DNA from: Lachnospiraceae bacterium
GTDB taxonomy: Bacteria > Bacillota_A > Clostridia > Lachnospirales > Lachnospiraceae
Length of the DNA stretch: 5,813 bases
Assembly (NCBI GenBank): GCA_017523185.1
Contig: JAFWXB010000048.1
Span: forward strand, 1 to 5,813
Reading direction: 5' to 3'
The translations under genes and the position numbers were made by a program. Shown one piece after another: positions 1-5,811 of the stretch. Every line of letters starts with the position of its first letter. The stretch's first letter is position 1. The notes under the pieces are model-generated. The model searched no databases. It was not told the origin of the DNA and saw nothing but the letters and a program-made list of their open reading frames with translations.

Positions 1-955
1 AATGTGTCATAAGCATTTCTTTGAAATTATGGAAGGTATTTATAAACGTGGTATGTTTGTAGAAGAACTCAATACCAATGGATTTTATATGAACCAAGAA
101 GCACTTGACCGTTTTAAGAAAATGGGTTGTTATCCATTAATTAAGATATCCTTTGATGGACTTGGACATCACGATTGGCTTCGCAATCGAAAAGGTGCAG
201 AAGAAAATGCACTCCAAGCCATTCGTTTATGTATAGAAAATGGATTTCGTGTAAAAGCACAAACAAATGTTCATAGAGGAAATGTAGAATCTATGCTTCC
301 AACAGCAAGACTTCTTGATGAAATGGGCGTAGAAGAAATGCGAATTATTCGTACAACGGAGGTGCCTCGTTGGAATGAAAATGCAAAAGGAGCTACCTTG
401 GGCTTAAATGAATATTTTGATTTAATGACAGAATTTGTAAAAGCATATACAAGTGAAACACATAAGATGGCTATTGATATTTGGCAATTTATTACATTAT
501 TTCCGGTTGATAAGTCCTATCAGTTCCGAGCAATTGAATGTGGTATTGGCGAATATCGTGATACACTTCCTGTATGTCGAGGGAATCGAGGCATGGTGGC
601 AGTTTGTGCAAATGGAAATGTTGTTCCATGTATGCAGTTAAGTGGTACATATGAAGCAAGAAATGAATTTTTAGGAAATGTAAAAACAGATGGATTACAG
701 CCACTTTTACAACAAAGTGCGTATTTATCTGAAGTCTGTACAACAGTAAAAGAACTTGCAGAAAAAAATCCAAAATGTGGCACTTGTAAATATTTTAAAC
801 ATTGTGTAGGTGGTTGTCGTGCATTAGGATTTGCGTTAACGGGAAATAAATTGGGAGAAGATATTTCAAAATGTGCATTTTTTGCAGGTGGATATTATGA
901 AAAACTTGAAGCAATGTTAGAGGGGTGGTATAATAATTTTCCGATGGAAACATAG
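1..955 (+). CDS. Radical SAM/SPASM domain enzyme, N-terminus cut by the window edge
   Basis: This is the C-terminal ~317 residues of a radical SAM enzyme with a SPASM domain; the reading frame is open to the left edge. Numbering from the ATG at base 2, an NTNG motif (24-27) and an ISFDG strand (49-53) match the later strands of the SAM-binding barrel. The CxxxCxxC motif for the SAM-cleaving [4Fe-4S] cluster is missing because the sequence starts too late, so base 2 is unlikely to be the true start. The SPASM cysteines are complete: C192-x12-G205-x4-C210, then C259-x2-C262-x5-C268-x3-C272 and C291. In this family they hold two auxiliary iron-sulfur clusters. SPASM enzymes usually modify ribosomal peptides (thioether or C-C crosslinks) or act as sulfatase-maturase-like enzymes. 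The substrate here is unknown, and no precursor peptide lies in the window. The transporter gene follows 21 bases downstream. The family is secure; the reaction is not. Confidence 0.92.
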   Translation, partial: MCHKHFFEIMEGIYKRGMFVEELNTNGFYMNQEALDRFKKMGCYPLIKISFDGLGHHDWLRNRKGAEENALQAIRLCIENGFRVKAQTNVHRGNVESMLPTARLLDEMGVEEMRIIRTTEVPRWNENAKGATLGLNEYFDLMTEFVKAYTSETHKMAIDIWQFITLFPVDKSYQFRAIECGIGEYRDTLPVCRGNRGMVAVCANGNVVPCMQLSGTYEARNEFLGNVKTDGLQPLLQQSAYLSEVCTTVKELAEKNPKCGTCKYFKHCVGGCRALGFALTGNKLGEDISKCAFFAGGYYEKLEAMLEGWYNNFPMET

Positions 956-964
956 TTTTGATAT

Positions 965-968
965 GGAG
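965..968 (+). promoter_or_regulatory. Ribosome binding site of the MATE fusion gene
   Basis: GGAG lies 8 bases before the ATG at 977, in the 21-base gap after the radical SAM stop codon. It supports the chosen start and translation from a shared transcript. Confidence 0.75.
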
Positions 969-976
969 CAATAAAT

Positions 977-2719
977 ATGAGTACAGTTTTGAATGGTAAA
1001 GATAGATTTACACTACCAATGTATCGCAGTTTGTGGGGACCTGCGATGTTGTCATCTATTGGTTGGGCATTAAGTGATATGGCTGACGCCGTCGTTGTAG
1101 GTCAAAAATTAGGTACGGTAGGACTTGCAGCCATAGGATTAATATTACCTATTTATATGATAAATTGTGCAGTTGTGCATGGATTTGGAATTGGTGGGTC
1201 AATACAATTTTCTAAATTATTGGGTGCAGGTCAAAATGAAGAAGCAAAGAAAAATTTTTCTTCTATTACACTTGTTGCATTTTTTATAAGTGTCTTAACT
1301 GCAATTATTGGTTTGTTATGTATAGATTCGGTGCTTGCATTATTAGGAACTGTAAAAAGTGATGGAATGTTGTTTAAAGCAACAAAAGATTATTTAAAAG
1401 TATTATTACTTGCAACACCATTATTTTATTTATCTAATTTACTGAATTATTATTTAAGAAATGATGAGGAACAAAAGAGAGCAGGAATTGGCTCTGTTGT
1501 AGGAAATATTGTAGATATTACTTGTAATATTACATTTGTCATTGTTTTTGAATGGGGAACATTTGGAGCTGCTTTATCAACAGCAATTGGACAAATTGTA
1601 TCGATAAGCATTTATTTACCGGCATTGTGGAACAAAAATAATCATTTAAAATTATGTCGAATACAATGGGAAAATATTTGCTATGCTTTTTCTTGTATGA
1701 AATTAGGAGCAGCCACATCTGTCAAATATTTATATCAGGTAGTCTTTTTCTTAATTTGTAATAATGTACTTATTCGTATGGGAGGAGAAAATGGTGTAGC
1801 TGTTTTTGATTTAATTCAAAATACATCTTATCTGATTCTTTATCTTTATGAAGGCACAGCAAGAGCAATGCAACCTTTGATTTCCACATATCAAGGAGAA
1901 CATAATCTGATTGGTAAGAAAAATATTTGTAAAATTGGGTTTATAAGTGGAAATATTGTGGGACTTCTTTTAATTGCATATATTGTAATTTGTCCAAGTG
2001 GCTTATGTCATCTATTTGGAATTAGTGGTACGGAAGTAGAACATTTAGCCTATTTAGCGTTGCGTATTTATGCATTCGGAGCAATATTTGCAGGAATGAA
2101 TATTTTAATTTGTAATTATTATCAATCTTGCGAACAAGAAAAAGCTTCTTTTTTTATTGAAACATTAAGAGGTGCAATTATTTTATTACCATTAACAGTT
2201 TTCTTTGCCAACTTACAATTAGAATATTTTTGGTGGTTATTTCCATGTACGGAAATCAGTTGTTTTCTTTTATTTTTACTTTTTAAAAAGCGATTTATTA
2301 TACAGGAAATAGATAATAAACGAGTGTTTCAAAAAATTATTCAAGGAAATGAAAATGATATAGGATTTGTTATACAAGAAGTAAATGAATTTTGTGAAAT
2401 ATGGGAAGGAACAATCAAACAACAGTATTTTATTACTATGACAATCGAAGAATTATGTCTTGCAATTTTGACGCATGGTTTTCAAGGAAAAAGTGATGGA
2501 TATATACAAATTACGCTAATTGCATTGGAAAATAAGAAATTTGAGGTGCATTTGAGAGATAATGCTGTTGAATTTAATCCATTTGCGTTAAAAGATAATA
2601 AAGTAAATGATATAGATGCTGATTTTAATGCAATGGGTGTAATGGTTATAAAAAAACAATCCGAAGAATTTTTTTATAGACGTTATCAAGGATTTAATTC
2701 TTTGATTTTAAGAATTTAG
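977..2719 (+). CDS. MATE-family transporter fused to a C-terminal RsbW-like GHKL ATPase domain
   Basis: The protein has 580 residues against roughly 440-460 for an ordinary MATE transporter. Residues ~10-440 are a polytopic membrane protein with MATE hallmarks: an N-terminal segment containing SDMADAVVVGQKLG, a mid-protein segment near residues 160-205 of the form LRNDEEQKRAG...GTFGAALSTAIGQ, and a second half beginning near 244 that repeats the fold. MATE proteins export small molecules by Na+ or H+ antiport. After a basic linker (KKRF), residues ~470-580 resemble the RsbW/SpoIIAB family of serine kinases and anti-sigma factors. The N-box region is E492-LCLAILTHGF, the G1 region is D528-NAVEFNP, the G2 region is NAMGVMVI (551-558), and the end (YRRYQGFNSLIL) is also typical. 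Compared with SpoIIAB, the N-box Asn is Ala496, the G1 Gly is Ala530 and the first G2 Gly is Ala552, while Glu492 and Asp528 remain. ATP binding or kinase activity may therefore be weak or absent. The tail may act as a cytoplasmic docking domain for a STAS protein (inference). The next gene starts 9 bases downstream. Confidence 0.9.
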   Translation: MSTVLNGKDRFTLPMYRSLWGPAMLSSIGWALSDMADAVVVGQKLGTVGLAAIGLILPIYMINCAVVHGFGIGGSIQFSKLLGAGQNEEAKKNFSSITLVAFFISVLTAIIGLLCIDSVLALLGTVKSDGMLFKATKDYLKVLLLATPLFYLSNLLNYYLRNDEEQKRAGIGSVVGNIVDITCNITFVIVFEWGTFGAALSTAIGQIVSISIYLPALWNKNNHLKLCRIQWENICYAFSCMKLGAATSVKYLYQVVFFLICNNVLIRMGGENGVAVFDLIQNTSYLILYLYEGTARAMQPLISTYQGEHNLIGKKNICKIGFISGNIVGLLLIAYIVICPSGLCHLFGISGTEVEHLAYLALRIYAFGAIFAGMNILICNYYQSCEQEKASFFIETLRGAIILLPLTVFFANLQLEYFWWLFPCTEISCFLLFLLFKKRFIIQEIDNKRVFQKIIQGNENDIGFVIQEVNEFCEIWEGTIKQQYFITMTIEELCLAILTHGFQGKSDGYIQITLIALENKKFEVHLRDNAVEFNPFALKDNKVNDIDADFNAMGVMVIKKQSEEFFYRRYQGFNSLILRI

Positions 2720-2726
2720 GGAGAGG
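2718..2726 (+). promoter_or_regulatory. Ribosome binding site of the formyltransferase-like gene, overlapping the previous stop
   Basis: The purine run AGGGAGAGG begins inside the TAG stop codon of the transporter gene (2717-2719) and ends 2 bases before the ATG at 2729; its AGGGAG core is 5 bases away. The overlap favours translational coupling between the two genes. Confidence 0.7.
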
Positions 2727-2728
2727 AT

Positions 2729-3547
2729 ATGAATATCGTATATTTTGGAACAGATGTATTTTTAGATACGTTTTGTTATATAGCAAATACACATAATATA
2801 ATTGCTTTGTATACATATCATAATGATGAAGATTATTTTACGGAATATGAAATTGTAAAAGAAGCAAAAAAAAGAAATATTCCTATTTATTATGAAGCCA
2901 TTTCTGTGGCAAAAATCAGAGAATATTTTTTAGAACAGAATTGTGATTTGTTTTTTTCAGCAGAATATAATAGAATTATTCCAATTTTAGAAGATTTGTT
3001 ATGTTATAAAGGTGTAAATATACATAGTTCTTTTTTACCAATAGGACGTAGCTATTATCCGATTGAATGTGCAATGGAACGCAATATGACAAGAACAGGT
3101 GTCACAATTCATAAAATGGTAGCAGAATTAGATGTAGGTGCTGTTTTATTGCAAAAAGAAATAGAAATTATGCCTTATATGGATAGTGTAGATATTTATT
3201 TGCAATGTGGTATGTATGCAAGACAAATGACAGAAGTATTATTATCTGATTTTGAACAAATTTGGAATCATGCAATACCACAAACAGAAAAGTGTAGTTA
3301 TTGGAAAAGAACAAATAGAGAAAAATTAACAATCACACATGAGATGACAATCAAAGAAACGTATGATATTTATAGAAGATATAATCATATGACAGAAGTC
3401 GTTATAGATGAAAAACGATATTATGTATCCTCAATAATGACAAGTAGAATACCTATTTTTAAACAAGAATGGTTTTTGTCACAAAACAGATGTCTTTACC
3501 AAGTAAAAGATGGGCATTTGCGATTGAATTTATTAGAAATTATATAA
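2729..3547 (+). CDS. Formyltransferase-like protein (Fmt/ArnA-type fold)
   Basis: This 272-residue protein resembles the methionyl-tRNA formyltransferase and sugar N-formyltransferase family, which transfers formyl from 10-formyl-tetrahydrofolate to an amino group. The N-terminus MNIVYFGTDVF matches the opening Rossmann strand. The catalytic core is GVNIHSSFLP with Asn97 and His99, followed by TGVTIHKMVAELDVGAVLL with Asp135, so the Asn/His/Asp triad is intact. The C-terminal part (~205-272, with ETYDIYRRYNH and a later IDEKRYYVSS strand) is reminiscent of the small C-terminal domain of such enzymes. It is shorter than E. coli Fmt (about 315 residues), and the usual SLLPRWRGAAPI loop reads SSFLPIGRSYYPI. 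The divergence and operon position argue against it being the housekeeping initiator-tRNA enzyme. A likelier role is N-formylation of a small molecule, sugar or peptide made or exported by this cassette (inference). Proteins of the same fold with other activities, such as deformylase-like hydrolases, cannot be excluded. It is cytosolic, with no signal peptide or membrane segment. Confidence 0.83.
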   Translation: MNIVYFGTDVFLDTFCYIANTHNIIALYTYHNDEDYFTEYEIVKEAKKRNIPIYYEAISVAKIREYFLEQNCDLFFSAEYNRIIPILEDLLCYKGVNIHSSFLPIGRSYYPIECAMERNMTRTGVTIHKMVAELDVGAVLLQKEIEIMPYMDSVDIYLQCGMYARQMTEVLLSDFEQIWNHAIPQTEKCSYWKRTNREKLTITHEMTIKETYDIYRRYNHMTEVVIDEKRYYVSSIMTSRIPIFKQEWFLSQNRCLYQVKDGHLRLNLLEII

Positions 3548-3561
3548 GGAAAGGAAAGGAG
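3546..3561 (+). promoter_or_regulatory. Extended purine ribosome binding site that fixes the phosphatase start
   Basis: Three overlapping AAGGA units end in AAAGGAG just before the ATG at 3565. The same frame stays open upstream to an ATG at 3469, but that codon lies inside the formyltransferase gene, and the extra 32 residues would place a polar stretch before the obvious N-terminal MRKKKS-plus-helix signal. The start at 3565 is therefore preferred. The last GGAG is only 3 bases from the ATG, so the upstream repeats may provide the better spacing. Confidence 0.75.
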
Positions 3562-3564
3562 TAC

Positions 3565-5163
3565 ATGAGAAAGAAAAAAAGTGTGCGTTTAAAGTTAATT
3601 ACAGGGTTAATTTTAATGGCACTATTACTGGTTGTTGTTTTAACAGGTGTTATAGAAAGATTGTATCGTTCCAGAATGGAGGAATATTATTCGCAGGTAG
3701 CATTTAATCAAGCAAGTATTGCTGCTGAATATATAGATGGAGATAGTATAGAAAAATATTATAAAACAGGAATAAAAGATACATATTATGAGGAAATACA
3801 AGCCTATTTACAGATGTCTGCTGATAAAATTCATACAGAGTATTTTTATGTAGTCGTTCCTGAAGATGATGTTATGGTCTATATTTGGGATACCGGAGAA
3901 GAAGAAGGGGTATGCGAGTTATTAGAATCCGATGCTTATTATGGTGGTGGAGATGAATTGATGCATGCAGCTTTTTATGGTGAAATAGAGGATGTAATTC
4001 TTGTAACAAATAATGAAGAATATGGCTATTTGGCTTCTGCGTATGTTCCTATTTTTGATTCTAATGCAAATCCCGTTGCATTAGCAAGTGTAGATATTTC
4101 AATGGACATGATAAATACACAAATTACAGAATTTATTGTAATATCATTAATAGTAACGATATTAATATTAACGATTTCTTGTATTGGATATTATTTTTAT
4201 ACAAAGAAAGAAATTTTAAAACCAATTATGCAATTGGATAACGCAACAGTAGAACTTGTAAATAATAAGTTAGATAATCTTTCAGAGTTTTCTGTGGAAC
4301 TGAAGACAGGAGATGAATTTGAAAAATTAGCCAATTCTTTTAATTATATGGCAAATCAATTACATAACTATATTAAAAATTTGGAACATGTAACAGCAGA
4401 AAAAGAACGTATTGGAGCAGAACTTGATGTGGCAAGGCAAATCCAATCTTCTATGTTACCTTGTATTTTTCCGGCATTTCCAGAACGAAAAGAATTTGAT
4501 ATTTATGCATATATGACACCAGCAAAAGAAGTTGGTGGTGATTTTTATGATTTTTTTATGGTAGATGACAGACATTTGGCTGTTGTTATGGCAGATGTAT
4601 CAGGGAAAGGTGTACCGGCAGCACTTTTTATGGTAATTGCAAAAACACTTATCAAAGACCATACACAGCCGGAAACAGATTTAGGAGAAGTCTTTACAAA
4701 AGTCAACAATTTACTTTGCGAATCTAATAGTGAAGGTTTATTCGTTACAGCATTTGAAGGTGTATTAGATTTAGTAACGGGTGAGTTACGATTTGTAAAT
4801 GCAGGACACGAAATACCGTATATTTATAAGAAAAATCAAGGATTTGCACCTTATAAGATACGAGCAGGCTTTGTACTTGCAGGTATGGAAGATATGAGAT
4901 ATCGAGCAGGAAGTATGGTATTAGAAGAAGGCGATAAATTATTCCAATATACAGATGGAGTAACAGAAGCAACAAATCGTAATAATGAACTTTATGGAAT
5001 GGAACGTTTGGGTAATGTCTTAAATAAAAATTGCGAAAAAACACCATCTGAAATATTAGAAATGGTAAAAGAAGATATTGATATGTTTGTAGGAGAAGCA
5101 GACCAATTTGATGATATTACAATGCTTTGTTTAGAATATAAAACAAAGATGACAGAACTATAA
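3565..5163 (+). CDS. Membrane-anchored sensor with HAMP-like linker and PP2C (SpoIIE/RsbU-type) phosphatase domain
   Basis: The protein has 532 residues. A basic N-terminus (MRKKKSVRLK) leads into membrane helix 1 (~11-30), an extracytoplasmic region (~31-188) that looks like a Cache/PAS-type ligand-binding domain, and helix 2 (~190-212). A HAMP-like segment (~213-270) follows, then a charged helix (~273-300, with AEKERIGAELDVARQIQ) typical of the linker before RsbU-like phosphatases. The phosphatase domain spans ~305-528 and keeps the PP2C metal-binding motifs: VGGDFYD with Asp326, ADVSGKG with Asp344, TDGVTEA with Asp464, and DQFDDIT with Asp516/Asp517. It is predicted to be an active Mn/Mg-dependent serine/threonine phosphatase. 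Known relatives dephosphorylate a STAS-domain anti-anti-sigma factor, reversing an RsbW-type kinase; an RsbW-like domain lies two genes upstream in the MATE fusion. The cue sensed and the phosphoprotein target are unknown. It is the last gene of the operon, 18 bases before a hairpin. Confidence 0.92.
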   Translation: MRKKKSVRLKLITGLILMALLLVVVLTGVIERLYRSRMEEYYSQVAFNQASIAAEYIDGDSIEKYYKTGIKDTYYEEIQAYLQMSADKIHTEYFYVVVPEDDVMVYIWDTGEEEGVCELLESDAYYGGGDELMHAAFYGEIEDVILVTNNEEYGYLASAYVPIFDSNANPVALASVDISMDMINTQITEFIVISLIVTILILTISCIGYYFYTKKEILKPIMQLDNATVELVNNKLDNLSEFSVELKTGDEFEKLANSFNYMANQLHNYIKNLEHVTAEKERIGAELDVARQIQSSMLPCIFPAFPERKEFDIYAYMTPAKEVGGDFYDFFMVDDRHLAVVMADVSGKGVPAALFMVIAKTLIKDHTQPETDLGEVFTKVNNLLCESNSEGLFVTAFEGVLDLVTGELRFVNAGHEIPYIYKKNQGFAPYKIRAGFVLAGMEDMRYRAGSMVLEEGDKLFQYTDGVTEATNRNNELYGMERLGNVLNKNCEKTPSEILEMVKEDIDMFVGEADQFDDITMLCLEYKTKMTEL

Positions 5164-5181
5164 AAGAGTATTTTATGGAAG

Positions 5182-5203
5182 CCACCACTTCTACAAGTGG
5201 TGG
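5182..5203. terminator. Perfect 9-bp hairpin between convergent genes, probable bidirectional terminator
   Basis: CCACCACTT (5182-5190) pairs perfectly with AAGTGGTGG (5195-5203) around a CTAC loop. It starts 18 bases after the phosphatase stop and lies 4 bases past the stop of the - strand gene, the expected place for a shared terminator. Neither side has a clear run of T, so classical intrinsic termination is not well supported. Alternatives are an mRNA 3'-end stabiliser or a remnant hairpin end of a mobile element. Confidence 0.55.
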
Positions 5204-5207
5204 TAGT

Positions 5208-5396
5208 TCATACCTTAAAAAGTTCTGTTATTTCATAAGGATTTTTTACACTAATTGTTGCATTGGTAGTTTCTGCATCATCAGGCTGAAATAATACAAC
5301 AAGTAATAAAAGGACAATAATACATAAAACAACAACTGTGGCATAGAAAAGAATATCTTTTAGTTTAATAACAACAATTTTCGTTTTGGAGCTCAT
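5208..5396 (-). CDS. Small single-pass membrane protein, function unknown
   Basis: This 62-residue protein is supported by a strong Shine-Dalgarno site, AGAGGTG, placed 5 bases before the ATG (bases 5402-5408 on the + strand). The N-terminus MSSKTKIVVIKLKD is basic, and a single long hydrophobic helix (~15-36) follows. The last ~26 residues are polar and acidic near the membrane (QPDDAETTNAT). By the positive-inside rule the N-terminus is cytoplasmic and the C-terminal tail faces outward. The N-terminal pattern resembles, from memory only, small Lachnospiraceae membrane proteins with a longer extracellular domain; if so, this one is short or trimmed. It is convergent with the operon, has one Cys inside the helix, and lacks a leader-core layout, so it is a poor candidate for the radical SAM substrate. 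The gene is likely real; no function can be assigned. Confidence 0.7.
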   Translation of the reverse strand: MSSKTKIVVIKLKDILFYATVVVLCIIVLLLLVVLFQPDDAETTNATISVKNPYEITELFKV

Positions 5397-5420
5397 AATT
5401 TCACCTCTTTATAAGTATTA

Positions 5421-5426
5421 ATTATA
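5421..5426 (-). promoter_or_regulatory. Possible -10 box for the small membrane protein gene
   Basis: A perfect TATAAT on the - strand lies 24 bases upstream of the ATG, which would give a short leader holding the AGAGGTG site. No recognisable -35 box is found 16-18 bases upstream (the sequence there is around ATCCCC), so this is a partial promoter at best in this AT-rich DNA. Confidence 0.35.
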
Positions 5427-5555
5427 GTATTATTTTGTTTTTAGGGGATAGAAGTCTGCTATGTAATTTGTATATTATATGAGAAAGAGATTGGGAATAT
5501 TCTTTTGGTTTGATTTGTGATGTTTCAAAAGATAAAAAAATACATTTTTTTCAAA

Positions 5556-5581
5556 AAAGTTGTTGACAGAATAACAACTTT
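5556..5581. repeat. 9-bp inverted repeat overlapping the tRNA promoter -35 box
   Basis: AAAGTTGTT (5556-5564) and its exact complement AACAACTTT (5573-5581) flank an 8-base spacer. The -35 TTGACA (5563-5568) begins inside the left arm. The layout fits an operator-like dyad. Read on the - strand the right-hand end runs into six T, so a weak terminator for leftward transcription is another reading. Confidence 0.5.
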
Positions 5582-5591
5582 GATGTATTAT
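5563..5591 (+). promoter_or_regulatory. Strong sigma-A-type promoter for the tRNA-Gly genes
   Basis: The -35 box TTGACA (5563-5568) is a perfect match. It is followed after exactly 17 bases by the -10 box TATTAT (5586-5591, five of six consensus bases). The A/T tracts at 5534-5557 could act as an UP element. Transcription would start near 5598, leaving a leader of about 25-30 bases before the first tRNA. Confidence 0.82.
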
Positions 5592-5624
5592 ATATTTTGT
5601 GTTCAGCAGAACGCATATACATAT

Positions 5625-5697
5625 GCGATAGTGGCGTAGTTGGTAACGCGCGACCTTGCCAAGGTCGAGACCGCGGGTTCGAGCCCCGTCTATCGCT
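5625..5697 (+). tRNA. tRNA-Gly (anticodon GCC), first copy
   Basis: A 73-base cloverleaf can be drawn completely. The acceptor stem is GCGATAG/CTATCGC with discriminator T at 5697, and the D stem is GCGT/ACGC. The anticodon stem CGACC/GGTCG encloses loop TTGCCAA with anticodon GCC (5658-5660), which reads GGC and GGT codons. The T arm is GCGGG-TTCGAGC-CCCGT with one G-T pair at its base. The CCA end is not encoded (TCT follows the acceptor stem), so it must be added by nucleotidyltransferase. Confidence 0.97.
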
Positions 5698-5711
5698 CTT
5701 GAGAACAAGAG
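5696..5711 (+). other. Small hairpin in the spacer between the two tRNA genes
   Basis: CTCTTG (5696-5701) pairs with CAAGAG (5706-5711) around loop AGAA, followed by AG and TTTT (5714-5717). It resembles a very weak intrinsic terminator but shares its first two bases with the mature tRNA 3' end, so in the transcript it competes with or abuts the acceptor stem. It may simply be part of the processed spacer. Confidence 0.3.
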
Positions 5712-5738
5712 AGTTTTCAAATTACAAATTTATATTTC

Positions 5739-5811
5739 GCGATAGTGGCGTAGTTGGTAACGCGCGACCTTGCCAAGGTCGAGACCGCGGGTTCGAGCCC
5801 CGTCTATCGCT
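5739..5811 (+). tRNA. tRNA-Gly (anticodon GCC), second identical copy
   Basis: This copy is base-for-base identical to the first over all 73 positions, with anticodon GCC at 5772-5774, discriminator T at 5811 and no encoded CCA. The 41-base spacer before it is AT-rich and has no convincing -35/-10 pair, so it is probably co-transcribed with the first copy and released by RNase P and 3' processing. Confidence 0.97.

Noticed and set aside
453..783. Short ORFs on both strands inside the radical SAM gene
   Set aside because: They are out-of-frame shadows of a conserved coding region that carries the SPASM cysteines, and they show no recognisable motifs.
3469..3564. Upstream start for the phosphatase at 3469
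   Set aside because: It would overlap the formyltransferase gene by 79 bases and add a polar stretch before the membrane helix. The ATG at 3565 has a strong purine site and a basic start typical of a membrane anchor.
4745..5047. 100-codon ORF on the - strand inside the phosphatase domain
   Set aside because: It is antisense to conserved PP2C motifs; the Leu/Tyr-rich composition is what the complement of this AT-rich gene gives.
5208..5396. The small membrane protein as radical SAM precursor peptide
   Set aside because: It is on the opposite strand, convergent with the operon, has its single Cys inside the hydrophobic helix, and shows no leader-core layout.
5501..5532. Weak stem TCTTTTG/CAAAAGA with an 18-base loop followed by an A-rich run
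   Set aside because: Seven mostly A-T pairs around a long loop are expected by chance in this AT-rich gap, and no transcript is known to end there.
5397..5624. Search of the intergenic gap for a riboswitch, T-box or CRISPR repeat
   Set aside because: I saw no T-box signature, no conserved riboswitch core and no regularly spaced repeats; only promoter-like elements and the dyad are supported.
5475..5720. 81-codon ORF on the - strand
   Set aside because: It runs antisense through the first tRNA gene and its promoter, and the predicted ARTRGLDLGKVARYQLRHYR stretch is simply the tRNA read backwards. There is no ribosome binding site of note; it is a classic false ORF.
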